NCBI RefSeq assembly: GCF_019112525.1
Contig: NZ_CP077800.1
Location: forward strand, 3,658,001-3,722,000
DNA length: 64,000 bases
Direction of reading: 5' to 3'
Source of the DNA: Modestobacter sp. L9-4
Lineage (GTDB): Bacteria; Actinomycetota; Actinomycetes; Mycobacteriales; Geodermatophilaceae
A program made the position numbers and the translations under genes. Under the pieces are notes generated by a model. The model was given only the letters and a program-made list of their open reading frames with translations, made no database searches and had not been told where the DNA came from. Shown here piece after piece: positions 1 to 8,498 of the stretch (position 1 is the stretch's first letter; each line of letters begins with the position of its first letter).

Positions 1-2
1 CC

Positions 3-758
3 CAGGCCCGCGACCTGGTGCCCGGCGACCCGGCCGCCGCCGAGTCGATCGCCGTCGCGCTGCACGAGGTCATCGACGAGTTGGTGGTGCCCGCCGCCAT
101 CTCCTACGTCGACGTCCTGCTGTCCCGCGTCAGCGACGCGAACCGCGACGAGCGCCGCCGGGTGGCCCGCGACCTGCACGACCACACCAGCCACGGCATC
201 GGCGCGGCCATGCAGGGCCTGGACCTGGCGCTGCACCTGCTCGAGACCGGCCAGCCGCTGGACCCCACCCGGCTGCGGGCGACCCGGCAGCTGCTGCTGG
301 AGACCCTCAACGACGTCCGCAGCCTGGCCACCCGGCTGCGCGACATGGTCGGCGTCCGCACGCTGGCCCAGGCGCTGCAGGAGTACCTGGACTTCACCGT
401 GCCCATCGGCCTGGCGGCGACGCTGACCGAGGAGGGCGAGGAGGCGGTCGTGCTGCCCTCGCACGTCAAGGAGGAGTGCTACCTGATCGTGCGCGAGGCC
501 ATCCGCAACTCCCTCGTCCACGCCCGCGGGGCGACCCGGCTGACGGTGACCCTCCGGGTCGCCGAGGCGCTGCTCACCGCGGTGGTGGAGGACGACGGCG
601 CCGGCTTCGACCCGGCGACGGTCGACACCACCCGCACGGTGGGGCTGGCCTCGCTGCGCGAGCGGGCGCAGGGGCTGGGCGGCGTCGCCGCGATCGACGC
701 CGGCCCCGGCGGTGTGCGGCTGACCCTCACCGTGCCGCTCACGGTGGCCCTGTCGTGA
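3..758 (+). CDS. NarL/DegS-type sensor histidine kinase, 5' end outside window
   Basis: C-terminal 251 residues of a two-component sensor kinase; the reading frame is open to the window edge, so the GTG at 18 need not be the start and the sensory part is missing. The dimerisation box (RDLHDHTSH, phospho-acceptor His of DLHD at about residue 54 counted from the GTG) is the HisKA_3 type. It is followed by a HATPase_c domain with the N box (REAIRNSLVHA), G1 box (EDDGAGFD) and G2 box (GLASLRERAQGLGG). Such kinases pair with LuxR-type regulators, and the next gene is one, starting in a GTGA overlap with this stop. The signal sensed cannot be inferred from this fragment. Confidence 0.9.
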   Translation, partial: QARDLVPGDPAAAESIAVALHEVIDELVVPAAISYVDVLLSRVSDANRDERRRVARDLHDHTSHGIGAAMQGLDLALHLLETGQPLDPTRLRATRQLLLETLNDVRSLATRLRDMVGVRTLAQALQEYLDFTVPIGLAATLTEEGEEAVVLPSHVKEECYLIVREAIRNSLVHARGATRLTVTLRVAEALLTAVVEDDGAGFDPATVDTTRTVGLASLRERAQGLGGVAAIDAGPGGVRLTLTVPLTVALS

Positions 759-1414
759 CCAGCTCGGTGCGCCGGCTGAGCGTGGTCCTCGTCGACGACC
801 ACCGGCTCTTCCGCGAGAGCCTGGGGGCGCTGCTCGCCGTGCACGAGGGCATCGAGGTGGTCGCCGAGGGCTCGAACGGCGAGGAGGCCGTGCGGCTGGC
901 CCGCCAGCACCGCCCCGACGTGGTGCTGCTCGACGTCGAGATGCCCGGGCAGTCGGTGCTCACCTCGCTGGTGGAGATCCGCGGGGCGTCGCCGTCGACG
1001 AAGGTCGTCGTCCTCACCATGCACGAGAACACCCCGCTGGCCCGGCAGCTGCTGCTGCGCGGGGCCTCGGCCTACCTGATCAAGACCATCGGGCACCACG
1101 AGCTGGTCGCGGCCATCCGGGCCAGCACCGAGCACGAGCAGGACCTGGTGACGCTGTCGGTGTCCCGCAGCGGGCTGGCCGGGCTCACCTCACCGGTGGC
1201 GCCGATGCTGTCCGACCGGGAGGTGGAGGTGCTCGCCCTGGTCGCCCGGGCCTGCTCCAACCTCGCCATCGCCACCGAGCTGCGGATCAGCGAGGGCACC
1301 GTGAAGCGGCACCTGAGCAACATCAACAGCAAGCTCGGGTCGACGTCCCGGCTGGACGCCGTGCGCCGCGCGACCCGCGCCCGGCTGCTGCCGCCCGGCC
1401 TCCAGGACGACTGA
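755..1414 (+). CDS. NarL/FixJ-family response regulator
   Basis: 219 residues. Receiver domain at about 8-125 with acidic pair D14/D15, phospho-acceptor D60 (LLDVEMP), the conserved Thr of VLTM and Lys of YLIKT. A LuxR-type helix-turn-helix follows (LSDREVEVLALVARACSNLA, then SEGTVKRHLSNI). The GTG at 755 overlaps the kinase stop by four bases, so the pair is translationally coupled and the kinase is the evident partner. It should act as a phosphorylation-dependent DNA-binding regulator; the target genes are not visible here. A longer reading upstream of 755 in this frame is only a shadow of the kinase gene. Confidence 0.93.
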   Translation: MTSSVRRLSVVLVDDHRLFRESLGALLAVHEGIEVVAEGSNGEEAVRLARQHRPDVVLLDVEMPGQSVLTSLVEIRGASPSTKVVVLTMHENTPLARQLLLRGASAYLIKTIGHHELVAAIRASTEHEQDLVTLSVSRSGLAGLTSPVAPMLSDREVEVLALVARACSNLAIATELRISEGTVKRHLSNINSKLGSTSRLDAVRRATRARLLPPGLQDD

Positions 1415-1415
1415 A

Positions 1416-1474
1416 GAAGGACCTCGCTGCCCCCCACCACTCGCGAGCTCGCGGCCGGCCCCTGCAGCGAGGCC
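1416..1474. terminator. Long hairpin between convergent genes
   Basis: CCTCGCTGC (1422-1430) pairs perfectly with GCAGCGAGG (1464-1472), and a palindrome CGCGAGCTCGCG lies in the loop at 1442-1453. It sits between the convergent response regulator and membrane-protein genes, where a bidirectional terminator is expected. It resembles the hairpin at 5793-5848 read on the other strand. Confidence 0.6.
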
Positions 1475-1487
1475 GGAGGGCGAGGAC

Positions 1488-2093
1488 TCAGCGGAGCGGG
1501 TGGCCGAGGGCGTCGGCGACGGCGGAGGGGTCGCGGACCCAGACGGTGAAGGCCCGGGCCGTCTCCCCGTCGTCGGCCAGGTGGGCCACGCTGATCCGCC
1601 GCCGGCCCGGCCACCAGCCGCCCCGGTGGCGCGCCTTCGGCCACCCGGCCGGCGCGGACCCGAGGACGACGTCGGTGACCAGCACGAGCGGGACGACGCC
1701 GAAGGACGACGTCTGGCGCAGCCCGGCGATGTCGGTGGACACCGCCCGGTCGCCCACGGTGAACCGCCCGGTGGACACGACCAGCACCAGCAGGCCTAGC
1801 CCGACCGCCACCGGTGCCTCGTCGGCGACCGCCGCGCCGCCGTCGCGCCAGCCGAGGAACCCCAGCCAGACGGCGACGGCCAGCACGGTCAGCCCGATCA
1901 CCAGCGGGGAGGCCAGGTCGTACTGCCAGTACCGCAGCGGCCGCGGCACCACCGTGACGTGCCGCTTGGGCCCGCGCCCGGCGAGGTAGCCGTAGCTGCC
2001 GGTCTGGGTGCGGTGCTCCTCGCGGGCCCGCGCCGCCTGGACCGCCAGGGGCTCACCGTCGCTGCGTCGGGACCGGGGTGGCATGCCGACCAT
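1488..2093 (-). CDS. Two-helix membrane protein of unknown function
   Basis: 201 residues, family not recognised. A basic N-terminus (MPPRSRRSDG) is followed by two hydrophobic stretches at about 61-81 and 93-111, then a cytoplasm-like tail of about 90 residues rich in Trp and Arg (GWWPGRRR) that ends near VWVRDPSAVADALGHPLR. The tail has the strand-rich, Arg/Trp-rich look of small PH-like or DUF3093-like domains of actinobacterial membrane proteins, but this is only an impression. It lies divergent to era with 62 bp between the starts. The starting ATG could be the one four codons further in (MPPRS); both are in frame and neither has a clear ribosome site. Confidence 0.75.
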   Translation of the reverse strand: MVGMPPRSRRSDGEPLAVQAARAREEHRTQTGSYGYLAGRGPKRHVTVVPRPLRYWQYDLASPLVIGLTVLAVAVWLGFLGWRDGGAAVADEAPVAVGLGLLVLVVSTGRFTVGDRAVSTDIAGLRQTSSFGVVPLVLVTDVVLGSAPAGWPKARHRGGWWPGRRRISVAHLADDGETARAFTVWVRDPSAVADALGHPLR

Positions 2094-2155
2094 GATCGCA
2101 GGGCCGCTCGGGCGGACCGGGGGAACCGTCGGTGCGCAGTGGGAGACTGGACGGC

Positions 2156-3073
2156 GTGACCCCTCCCGAGCAGCCCGTCCACCGCAGCGGGTTCGTCGCC
2201 CTCGTCGGGCGTCCCAACGCCGGGAAGACCACGCTCACCAACGCCCTGGTCGGGGAGAAGGTCGGCATCGTCAGCAACCGGCCGCAGACCACCCGGCACG
2301 CCATCCGCGGCGTCGTCCACCGTCCGGCCGGTCAGCTCGTGCTCGTCGACACCCCCGGTCTGCACAAGCCCAAGAGCCTGCTCGGGCAGCGGCTCAACGA
2401 CGTCGTCCGCGACACCCTCGCCGACGTCGACGTCATCGTGTTCTGCATCCCGGCCGACCAGCCGGTGGGCACCGGTGACGCCTTCATCGCCCGGCAGCTG
2501 AAGAACGTCACGACCCCGGTGGTCCTGGTGGTCACCAAGACCGACGCGGCGGGCAAGAAGGCGATCACCCAGCAGCTGATCGCGGCCAGCGAGCTGGTCG
2601 ACGCGGTGGAGGTCGTCCCGGTCAGCGCCGTGGCCGGCGACCAGGTCGAGCTGCTGGCCGACATCCTGATCAAGATGCTCCCCGAGGGCCCGCCGTTGTA
2701 CCCGGAGGAGCAGACCACCGACGAGGACGTCGAGCGGCAGATCGCCGAGCTGGTGCGCGAGGCGGCGCTGGAGAAGGTCCGTCAGGAGGTCCCGCACTCC
2801 CTGGCCGTCAGCGTCGAGGAGATCATCCGCAAGCCCGACCCCCGCGACGCGAGCGCGGTGTTCACCGAGGTCCACGCGCTGCTGCACGTCGAGCGCGCCA
2901 GCCAGAAGCCGATGCTGCTGGGCAAGGGCGGCAACATCATCAAGGCCATCGGCAGCGAGGCCCGGGTCGGGCTGGAGACGCTGCTCGGCGGCCGGGTGCA
3001 CCTGGACCTGCACGTCACGGTGCTGGGGGAGTGGCAGGACGACCCGAAGAAGCTCAACCGGCTGGGCTACTGA
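2156..3073 (+). CDS. era: GTPase Era
   Basis: 305 residues, the usual Era length. Era binds the 3' end of 16S rRNA during assembly of the 30S subunit. The GTPase domain shows G1 GRPNAGKTT (18-26), G3 DTPGLHKPK and G4 TKTD. The C-terminal KH domain follows with the GKGGNIIKAIG loop and ends in KKLNRLGY. I chose GTG 2156 because GGGAG at 2141-2145 is ten bases upstream and the protein then begins a few residues before the GTPase fold; a GTG at 2132 is in frame but puts that site inside the gene. In related actinobacteria era is followed within a gene or two by recO; here two foreign-looking genes intervene. Confidence 0.97.
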   Translation: MTPPEQPVHRSGFVALVGRPNAGKTTLTNALVGEKVGIVSNRPQTTRHAIRGVVHRPAGQLVLVDTPGLHKPKSLLGQRLNDVVRDTLADVDVIVFCIPADQPVGTGDAFIARQLKNVTTPVVLVVTKTDAAGKKAITQQLIAASELVDAVEVVPVSAVAGDQVELLADILIKMLPEGPPLYPEEQTTDEDVERQIAELVREAALEKVRQEVPHSLAVSVEEIIRKPDPRDASAVFTEVHALLHVERASQKPMLLGKGGNIIKAIGSEARVGLETLLGGRVHLDLHVTVLGEWQDDPKKLNRLGY

Positions 3074-3115
3074 TGGCCACACGATGGAACAACGGTACGT
3101 GCGCTTGATGGCGAC

Positions 3116-3121
3116 TAAGGT
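3116..3121 (+). promoter_or_regulatory. Candidate -10 element for the TIR gene
   Basis: TAAGGT lies six bases before the ATG at 3128, the spacing of leaderless actinobacterial transcripts. No convincing -35 hexamer was found. No ribosome-binding site precedes the ATG, which fits leaderless expression independent of era. Confidence 0.35.
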
Positions 3122-3127
3122 CGACTC

Positions 3128-3880
3128 ATGACTCAGGCGGATCCCCAAGCAGGGCTGTCTGCGCTGGGTCGCGTCTTCTTGAGCTACAGCAGGGTCGATC
3201 AGGACGTGGCATACCGTCTCGTCGAAGTGTTGCGAATTCGTGGGGCCTCGGTTTTTTCGGATAGCTCGATACGTCCTGGCGATGAATGGCAATCCGAACT
3301 CGTCAATGGGATCGAGTCGGCGGACGTGGTGGTCGCACTAGTATCCCGTAAATCTCTGGACTCGGACTGGCAGCGCGTAGAACTATCGCTTGCACTGGAG
3401 CGGGCCTACTCAGACGCTTCATTCCACTTGCTGCCAGTTCTGCTGGACGACGTCGATCCCCCGTACTCCCTCAGCTCCATTCAGTATTTGCGCGTTTCGC
3501 AGGGTGTTGGACCGGACGTCGCTGCCGTCGAGGTGGCCGACGCGCTTCAACGCATGGGTCGTCAGATGGTTCGACAGATGCCGAATTGGCCAGAAGTGCC
3601 TGGTTCGCTCGGCGCAGAGTGGGTTCGCGAGCGCGAGCGGACACTGATTGAGGAATCTCGACTTCGTCGTCGGCTGGGTGCCTACTTGGCTGGAGTTTCG
3701 GCTCTCTTCTTGGCCGTCCTGGTGTGTTCTCTTCTCGTCGTACCACTTGACTCAAGCTTTCTCCAGGCGTTGGTTACTGGCCTCTCTGGAGTCCTCGGCC
3801 TGGTGGTTGGTTCCTATGGGACTCATAGGACCCGACGGCTAGTCGAAAAGGGTTACGACGAGGAGGGAGAGGGGCGTTGA
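3128..3880 (+). CDS. TIR-domain protein with two C-terminal membrane helices
   Basis: 250 residues. An N-terminal TIR domain (about 14-145) opens with VFLSYSRVDQDVAYRL, has the SSIRPGDEW box, and carries WxxxE (W81, E85), the position of the catalytic Glu in NAD-cleaving TIR enzymes. A charged helical linker (about 163-182) leads to two hydrophobic segments at about 183-206 and 210-230 and a basic/acidic tail. In this family TIR domains either hydrolyse NAD+ or make cyclic ADP-ribose signals, mostly in anti-phage immunity; a role here is inference. Base use differs sharply from neighbours: 32 of 60 bases at 3241-3300 are G or C against 46 of 60 at 2941-3000 in era. The next gene starts in its stop codon, so the two form one unit. 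Confidence 0.88.
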   Translation: MTQADPQAGLSALGRVFLSYSRVDQDVAYRLVEVLRIRGASVFSDSSIRPGDEWQSELVNGIESADVVVALVSRKSLDSDWQRVELSLALERAYSDASFHLLPVLLDDVDPPYSLSSIQYLRVSQGVGPDVAAVEVADALQRMGRQMVRQMPNWPEVPGSLGAEWVRERERTLIEESRLRRRLGAYLAGVSALFLAVLVCSLLVVPLDSSFLQALVTGLSGVLGLVVGSYGTHRTRRLVEKGYDEEGEGR

Positions 3881-4230
3881 GTTCGCCTGAGCCTTCTCAG
3901 ACTGCACCCAGGACGGCCCGTGCAGTTGAACTGCAGCGAGCCCTCGAAGAGCTCCGACAGGAGCAGGCCACATTTGAACAGCACAAGAAGCAGGCTGAGC
4001 AGTGGTTCAAACTGCGTCTTGTCATGGGTGGCGTGGCGGCGCTGATGCTGCCGGCTGTCTTTGCTGTCTGCTGCATTTTAATCTTTGATGCGGATCAGGA
4101 TTCCACGATTCGGCAACTGGCTGCGGCCGCACTACTTACCGACGTGTTGGGACTCGCTGTCTCGATTTATAAGGTCCTCCTCTCGTCAGGGTCAGACGTT
4201 CCGCTCGGTCCCGTGACGAAGCTGAAGTGA
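3877..4230 (+). CDS. Coiled-coil, two-helix small membrane protein
   Basis: 117 residues, no family recognised. Residues about 12-45 form a charged amphipathic helix (RALEELRQEQATFEQHKKQ), probably a coiled coil, followed by two membrane segments at about 47-70 and 79-104 and a short tail. The TTG start at 3877 overlaps the TGA of the TIR gene and has a consensus AGGAGG at 3861-3866 ten bases upstream, which settles the start. Both proteins carry two membrane helices, one with a TIR domain and the other with a coiled coil, so a membrane complex is plausible but unproven. Base composition is low like that of the TIR gene, unlike recO beyond it. Confidence 0.8.
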   Translation: MSSPEPSQTAPRTARAVELQRALEELRQEQATFEQHKKQAEQWFKLRLVMGGVAALMLPAVFAVCCILIFDADQDSTIRQLAAAALLTDVLGLAVSIYKVLLSSGSDVPLGPVTKLK

Positions 4231-4291
4231 TTGACATAGACAACTCTTGTTGGATGAGAAATGACCGACCCGTCGCTATCGAGGGGGTAGC

Positions 4292-5038
4292 GTGAGCGGC
4301 ACCCCGCAGGCGCTCTACCGCGACGAGGGCGTGGTGCTGCGCACCCAGAAGCTCGGCGAGGCCGACCGGATCGTCACCGTGCTCACCCGGCGCACCGGCA
4401 AGGTCCGGGCCGTCGCCAAGGGCGTGCGGCGCACCAAGAGCAAGTTCGGTGCCCGGCTCGAGCCGTTCAGCCACGTCGACCTGCAGCTGTACACCGGCCG
4501 CAACCTCGACATCGTCAGCCAGGCGGAGTCGATCCGCTCCTACGGCACCGAGATCGTCTCCGACTACCGGGCCTACACGGCCGGCACCGCGGTGCTCGAG
4601 ACCGCCGACCGGCTGACGGTGGAGGAGAAGGAGCCGTCGCTGCGGATGTTCCTGCTCGTCGTCGGCGCGCTGCGCACGCTGGCCGAGGGGCAGAAGCCGG
4701 CGCCGCTGGTGCTCGACGCCTTCCTGCTGCGGGCGATGTCGGTGGCCGGCTGGGAGCCCGCGCTGGGCGACTGCGCCCGCTGCGGCGAGGCCGGCCCGCA
4801 CCGGCACTTCTCCGTCCCCGCCGGCGGGACGGTCTGCCCGTCCTGCCGGCCCACCGGCTCGGCGATGCCGAGCCCGGTCACCATCGAACTGTTGGAGGCG
4901 CTGTTGTCCGGCGACTGGGTCCAGGCCGAGAACAGCCTGACCGTCAACCGCAAGGAGGGCAGCGGCCTGGTCGCGGCCCTGCTGCAGTGGCACCTGGAGC
5001 GTGGCCTGCGCTCGTTGCCGCTGGTGGACCGCACGTGA
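4292..5038 (+). CDS. recO: DNA repair protein RecO
   Basis: 248 residues. RecO works with RecF and RecR to load RecA on gapped DNA. The N-terminal OB-fold begins [19 protein letters not shown], and the C-terminal part holds a four-Cys zinc cluster (CARC and CPSC). The GTG start at 4292 follows GAGGGGG by a short spacer. A TTGACA at 4231 with a poor -10 is a possible own promoter created or left after insertion of the upstream cassette. The stop overlaps the uppS start as GTGA, an arrangement conserved in actinobacteria. Confidence 0.95.
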   Translation: MSGTPQALYRDEGVVLRTQKLGEADRIVTVLTRRTGKVRAVAKGVRRTKSKFGARLEPFSHVDLQLYTGRNLDIVSQAESIRSYGTEIVSDYRAYTAGTAVLETADRLTVEEKEPSLRMFLLVVGALRTLAEGQKPAPLVLDAFLLRAMSVAGWEPALGDCARCGEAGPHRHFSVPAGGTVCPSCRPTGSAMPSPVTIELLEALLSGDWVQAENSLTVNRKEGSGLVAALLQWHLERGLRSLPLVDRT

Positions 5039-5790
5039 CCCGCGCACCCCAGCCGCACCCCTCCGGTGCGCGCCCGCCGGCGATCCCGGCCGACAAGGTG
5101 CCGCACCACGTGGCGATCGTGATGGACGGCAACGGCCGCTGGGCCAAGCAGCAGGGTCTGCCGCGCACCGCCGGGCACGCGGCCGGGGAGGCCTCGCTGT
5201 TCGACTGCGTCGAGGGCGCCATCGAGCTCGGGGTGAAGGCGATCAGCGCCTACGCCTTCTCCACCGAGAACTGGAAGCGCAGCCCCGACGAGGTCCGGTT
5301 CCTGATGGGCTTCAACCGTGACGTCATCCGCCGCCGGCGCGACGAGATGCACGAGCTCGGGGTGCGGGTGCGCTGGGCCGGTCGCCGTCCGCGGCTGTGG
5401 GGCAGCGTGATCAAGGAGCTCGAGGTCGCCGAGGAGCTCACCAAGGACAACGACGTCCTGACCCTGACCATGTGCGTGAACTACGGCGGCCGGGCTGAGA
5501 TCGCTGACGCCGCCGCGGCCATCGCCCGCGAGGTCGCCGCCGGGCGGATCAAGCCGGACAAGGTCGACGAGGAGACCGTCGCCCGGTTCCTCGACGAGCC
5601 CGACATGCCCGACGTCGACCTGTTCGTGCGCAGCTCGGGGGAGAACCGCACCAGCAACTTCCTGATCTGGCAGGCGGCCTACGCCGAGCTGGTCTTCCTG
5701 GACACGCTGTGGCCGGACTTCGACCGCCGGCACCTGTGGCAGGCCTGCGAGGAGTACGCCAGCCGCCAGCGGAGGTTCGGCAGCGCCTGA
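5035..5790 (+). CDS. uppS: Isoprenyl transferase (cis-polyprenyl diphosphate synthase)
   Basis: 251 residues. Condenses isopentenyl diphosphate in the cis configuration to make the polyprenyl carrier lipid for cell-wall precursors. The catalytic motif [10 protein letters not shown] is present with D31, N33 and R35; the FSTENWKR and [10 protein letters not shown] substrate motifs are also visible. The GTG at 5035 overlaps the recO stop; a start at 4987 would add a non-conserved segment copied from recO. The mycobacterial gene next to recO makes decaprenyl diphosphate, so that is the likely product; short-chain Z-farnesyl synthesis is the alternative. Confidence 0.95.
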   Translation: MTRAPQPHPSGARPPAIPADKVPHHVAIVMDGNGRWAKQQGLPRTAGHAAGEASLFDCVEGAIELGVKAISAYAFSTENWKRSPDEVRFLMGFNRDVIRRRRDEMHELGVRVRWAGRRPRLWGSVIKELEVAEELTKDNDVLTLTMCVNYGGRAEIADAAAAIAREVAAGRIKPDKVDEETVARFLDEPDMPDVDLFVRSSGENRTSNFLIWQAAYAELVFLDTLWPDFDRRHLWQACEEYASRQRRFGSA

Positions 5791-5792
5791 AC

Positions 5793-5848
5793 GGCCCCGT
5801 CCCAGAGGCTCGCCCCGAGCGTGCGAGGGGTGAGGTGGGACGGGGTCC
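5793..5848. terminator. Bidirectional terminator hairpin uppS / chemoreceptor
   Basis: GGCCCCGTCCCA (5793-5804) pairs with TGGGACGGGGTCC (5836-5848) with one mismatch, between convergent genes. On the - strand it aligns with the hairpin at 1416-1474: both begin GAAGGACC, share a CTCGC..GCTCG core and end in GGCC, while the stems differ by compensating changes. Confidence 0.75.
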
Positions 5849-5853
5849 TTCGT

Positions 5854-7827
5854 CTAGGGGAGCTCGAAGCGGGAGACCAGGCCGCGCAGTTCGTCGGTGA
5901 TCTGGGCGAGTGCGGCGGCGGTCTCCCGGGTCGACTCGGTGGCCTGCGCGGTGGAGCGGGTCGCGGCGGTGACCGTGCGGACGTCGGCGCTGACGCCCTC
6001 GGTGCCGGTGGCCGCCTGGGCCACGTTGCGGCTCATCTCCGCCGTCGTCGCGCTCTGCTCCTCCACCGCCGAGGCGATGGTCTGCTGGTGGTTGTTGACC
6101 TGCTCGACGATCGAGGCGATCTCGGCGATCGAGGCGGCCGCCCCGGCGGTGTCGGCCTGGATGGCCTCGACCCGGCGGGTGATGTCCTCGGTGGCCTTCT
6201 GCGTCTCCTGCGCCAGCTCCTTGACCTCGTTGGCCACGACGGCGAAGCCCTTGCCCGCCTCGCCGGCGCGGGCGGCCTCGATGGTGGCGTTGAGCGCCAG
6301 CAGGTTGGTCTGCTCCGCGATCGAGGTGATCGCCGCGACGACGTCCCCGATCTGCCGGGACGACTCACCCAGCCGGGCGACCTGCGCGGTGGTCTCCTGC
6401 GCGGCGGCCACCGCGGAGGCGCCCACCCGGGCGGCCTCGGACGTCGAGTGGGCGATCTCCCGGATGGAGACGCCCATCTGCTCGGCACCCGCGGCGACGG
6501 TGCGCACGTTGTCGCTGACCAGCTCGGTGGCGGCCTGGGCGGCACCGGCCACCTCGGTGCCGCGGGTGGCGTCCCGCGCCACGTCGTCGGACAGCCCGCG
6601 CAGCCGGTCCGACGCCGTGGACAGGTCGCCGGTGCGGTCGCGCAGCCCGCCGAGTGCGCCGCCCATGTTCTCCAGCGACCGGTTGAGCGCGACGGCCAGC
6701 GTGCGCAGCTCGTCGGTGCCGGACTCCGGCAGCCGCGGGCGCAGGTCCCCGTCGGCGACCTGCTCGAGCGCGGAGACGGCGTGGTCGAGCGGGCGGGTGA
6801 GGGCGCGGGCCACCAGCAGGGCGATCACCGCGACCACGGCCGCGACGACCACCGCGACCAGCAGCACGGCCTGCAGCAGCGAGGAGGCAGGGGCGACCGC
6901 GTCGCTGAGGTGCTCGCTGAGCACGATGCCCCAGCCGTAGCCGGCGAAGCCCAGCGCGCCCTGGGACGCCGACCAGCCGCGCACCTGCTCCGTGTCCTCG
7001 CCGGTGCCGTCGGGGAGCTCGTCGGTGCCGTGCCCGGACCCACCGGCGGCCACCGCCGCGGCGGCGGGGGAGCCGGCCGCGGCGAGGTCCAGTGACTGCT
7101 CCGCGCCCGGGCCGACCAGGACGACGCCGTCCTTGCGCAGCATCTGCGCGGTGGCGGTGACGCCGCGGGTCTGCAGCCCGGTGACCTGCTCGTCCATGAT
7201 CTGACCGATCACCCGGGGCACCGAGGCCCAGTTGACCCACAGCCGCTGCGCCCGGCCGTCGGGGCCGTAGACGGGGGCGGCGAACACCAACGTGGCGTCG
7301 TCCCGGCCGGTCGCCGCGCTGACCAGCGGGTCGACCTCCGGGTCCTGCACGTAGGTCTGCCCGGGCGGCAGGGCGAGTGCCTGGGCGAACCACGGGCGGG
7401 TGGACAGGTCGGCGCCGAGGTACTGCCCCGGGTCGACCGCCGCGGCGTCCCCGGTCACGCTGTTGCCGCCGACCACGCGGCCGTTGAGGTCGACGACCAG
7501 CAGCAGGTCGTAGATGACGTAGCTCTTGCTGTAGAAGTCCGCGGCCTCGGCGACCGTGGCCGGCGGGGCGGCGGCGTCGGGGTTGAACGCGAAGGCCTGC
7601 ACGTCGCCGTAGCGCTCGAAGAGATTGCGGTCGATCTTGTCGATCGTGGACCGGGCCTCGCTCTGCAGCAGCTCGCCGGAGTTGCGCACCCAGTCGCCCT
7701 CGCTCCGCTGCCAGGCGAAGACGCCCAGGCCGGCGAGGGGGAGGGTGCTGCAGGCGAGCACGACCAGCACCAGCAGGACGCGCAGCGAGCGCAGGTGCAG
7801 GGCGGCCGTCAGGCGGTGGACGGTCAT
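5854..7827 (-). CDS. Methyl-accepting chemotaxis protein with dCache-like sensor
   Basis: 657 residues. TM1 at about 17-38, a periplasmic double-Cache-like region at about 40-312 (with WFAQAL and YVQDPEVDPL typical of Cache sensors), TM2 at about 319-341, a HAMP domain at about 342-395, then the long signalling helix pair. The hairpin tip IAEQTNLLALNATIEAARAG that binds CheA and CheW is intact. The C-terminus ends FELP with no CheR-tethering pentapeptide. No che or flagellar gene lies in the window, so partner and output are unknown. It would sense a small extracellular ligand. The gene is convergent to uppS and single. Confidence 0.93.
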   Translation of the reverse strand: MTVHRLTAALHLRSLRVLLVLVVLACSTLPLAGLGVFAWQRSEGDWVRNSGELLQSEARSTIDKIDRNLFERYGDVQAFAFNPDAAAPPATVAEAADFYSKSYVIYDLLLVVDLNGRVVGGNSVTGDAAAVDPGQYLGADLSTRPWFAQALALPPGQTYVQDPEVDPLVSAATGRDDATLVFAAPVYGPDGRAQRLWVNWASVPRVIGQIMDEQVTGLQTRGVTATAQMLRKDGVVLVGPGAEQSLDLAAAGSPAAAAVAAGGSGHGTDELPDGTGEDTEQVRGWSASQGALGFAGYGWGIVLSEHLSDAVAPASSLLQAVLLVAVVVAAVVAVIALLVARALTRPLDHAVSALEQVADGDLRPRLPESGTDELRTLAVALNRSLENMGGALGGLRDRTGDLSTASDRLRGLSDDVARDATRGTEVAGAAQAATELVSDNVRTVAAGAEQMGVSIREIAHSTSEAARVGASAVAAAQETTAQVARLGESSRQIGDVVAAITSIAEQTNLLALNATIEAARAGEAGKGFAVVANEVKELAQETQKATEDITRRVEAIQADTAGAAASIAEIASIVEQVNNHQQTIASAVEEQSATTAEMSRNVAQAATGTEGVSADVRTVTAATRSTAQATESTRETAAALAQITDELRGLVSRFELP

Positions 7828-7976
7828 CTGTCGGGCCTCTCGGACGGCACGGCGCCCGGCGGGCTGCCGGCGCAGGTGTGCTCCTCACAGATCGGCAGTG
7901 CACGACCGGATCGGCACCAGTACTCCTGCCTGACCTGCGCGTTCTCCGTCCGGAGGTGTTCCGGAACGGGCCCGGG

Positions 7977-8498
7977 TCAGCCCCGCTCGGCGACCTCGAC
8001 TGTCCGGCGGAGCGCCTCGAGGTCGTGGTCCAGCTGCGCCCGCAGCGCCGGCCGGGCGGGGGTGGCGGCCAGCTGCTCGAGCGAGGTCTCGACGGCGCGC
8101 ACGAGCTGCCGGGCCGCGGCGACCCGGGCGTCGTCGCCGTCGGCGGTGTGCAGCCGCAGCTCCCAGGCCCGCACCTCCAGCCGCGCTGCGGTGGCCGTGA
8201 GGACGTCGTCCACGCCCGAGGCCCGGCCCGGCTCCCGGGCCGCGCGCGCGACCTCCACCGACAGCTCGTCGAGGCCCCGGTCGAGGTCGGCGCGGTAGGC
8301 GGCCCACGCGTCGGCGTCGGCCTGCACGCAGCGCTCGTGCACCCGGCGCAGGCGGTCGCGCAGCGGCGCCAGGACCCCGCGGACGGCGCGGGCGCTCGCC
8401 GGGTGGTCGCGGCACAGGCCCGCGGTGACCCGGGCCAGCCGCTGGTCGACGACCGACGGGCGGGTCGTGGGGGCATCGGCCGTGTCGGACGCGGTCAT
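7977..8498 (-). CDS. All-helical protein of unknown function
   Basis: 173 residues, no family recognised. The protein is rich in Ala, Arg, Leu, Glu and Asp with no predicted membrane segment or signal peptide; heptad-like stretches (QLVRAVETSLEQLAATPARP) suggest a helical bundle. It lies 149 bp upstream of the chemoreceptor on the same strand and divergent to glyS. Other frames over this stretch give Arg/Pro-rich products typical of high-GC shadow frames, whereas this one has balanced composition and a normal end, so I take it as the real gene. Confidence 0.6.
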   Translation of the reverse strand: MTASDTADAPTTRPSVVDQRLARVTAGLCRDHPASARAVRGVLAPLRDRLRRVHERCVQADADAWAAYRADLDRGLDELSVEVARAAREPGRASGVDDVLTATAARLEVRAWELRLHTADGDDARVAAARQLVRAVETSLEQLAATPARPALRAQLDHDLEALRRTVEVAERG

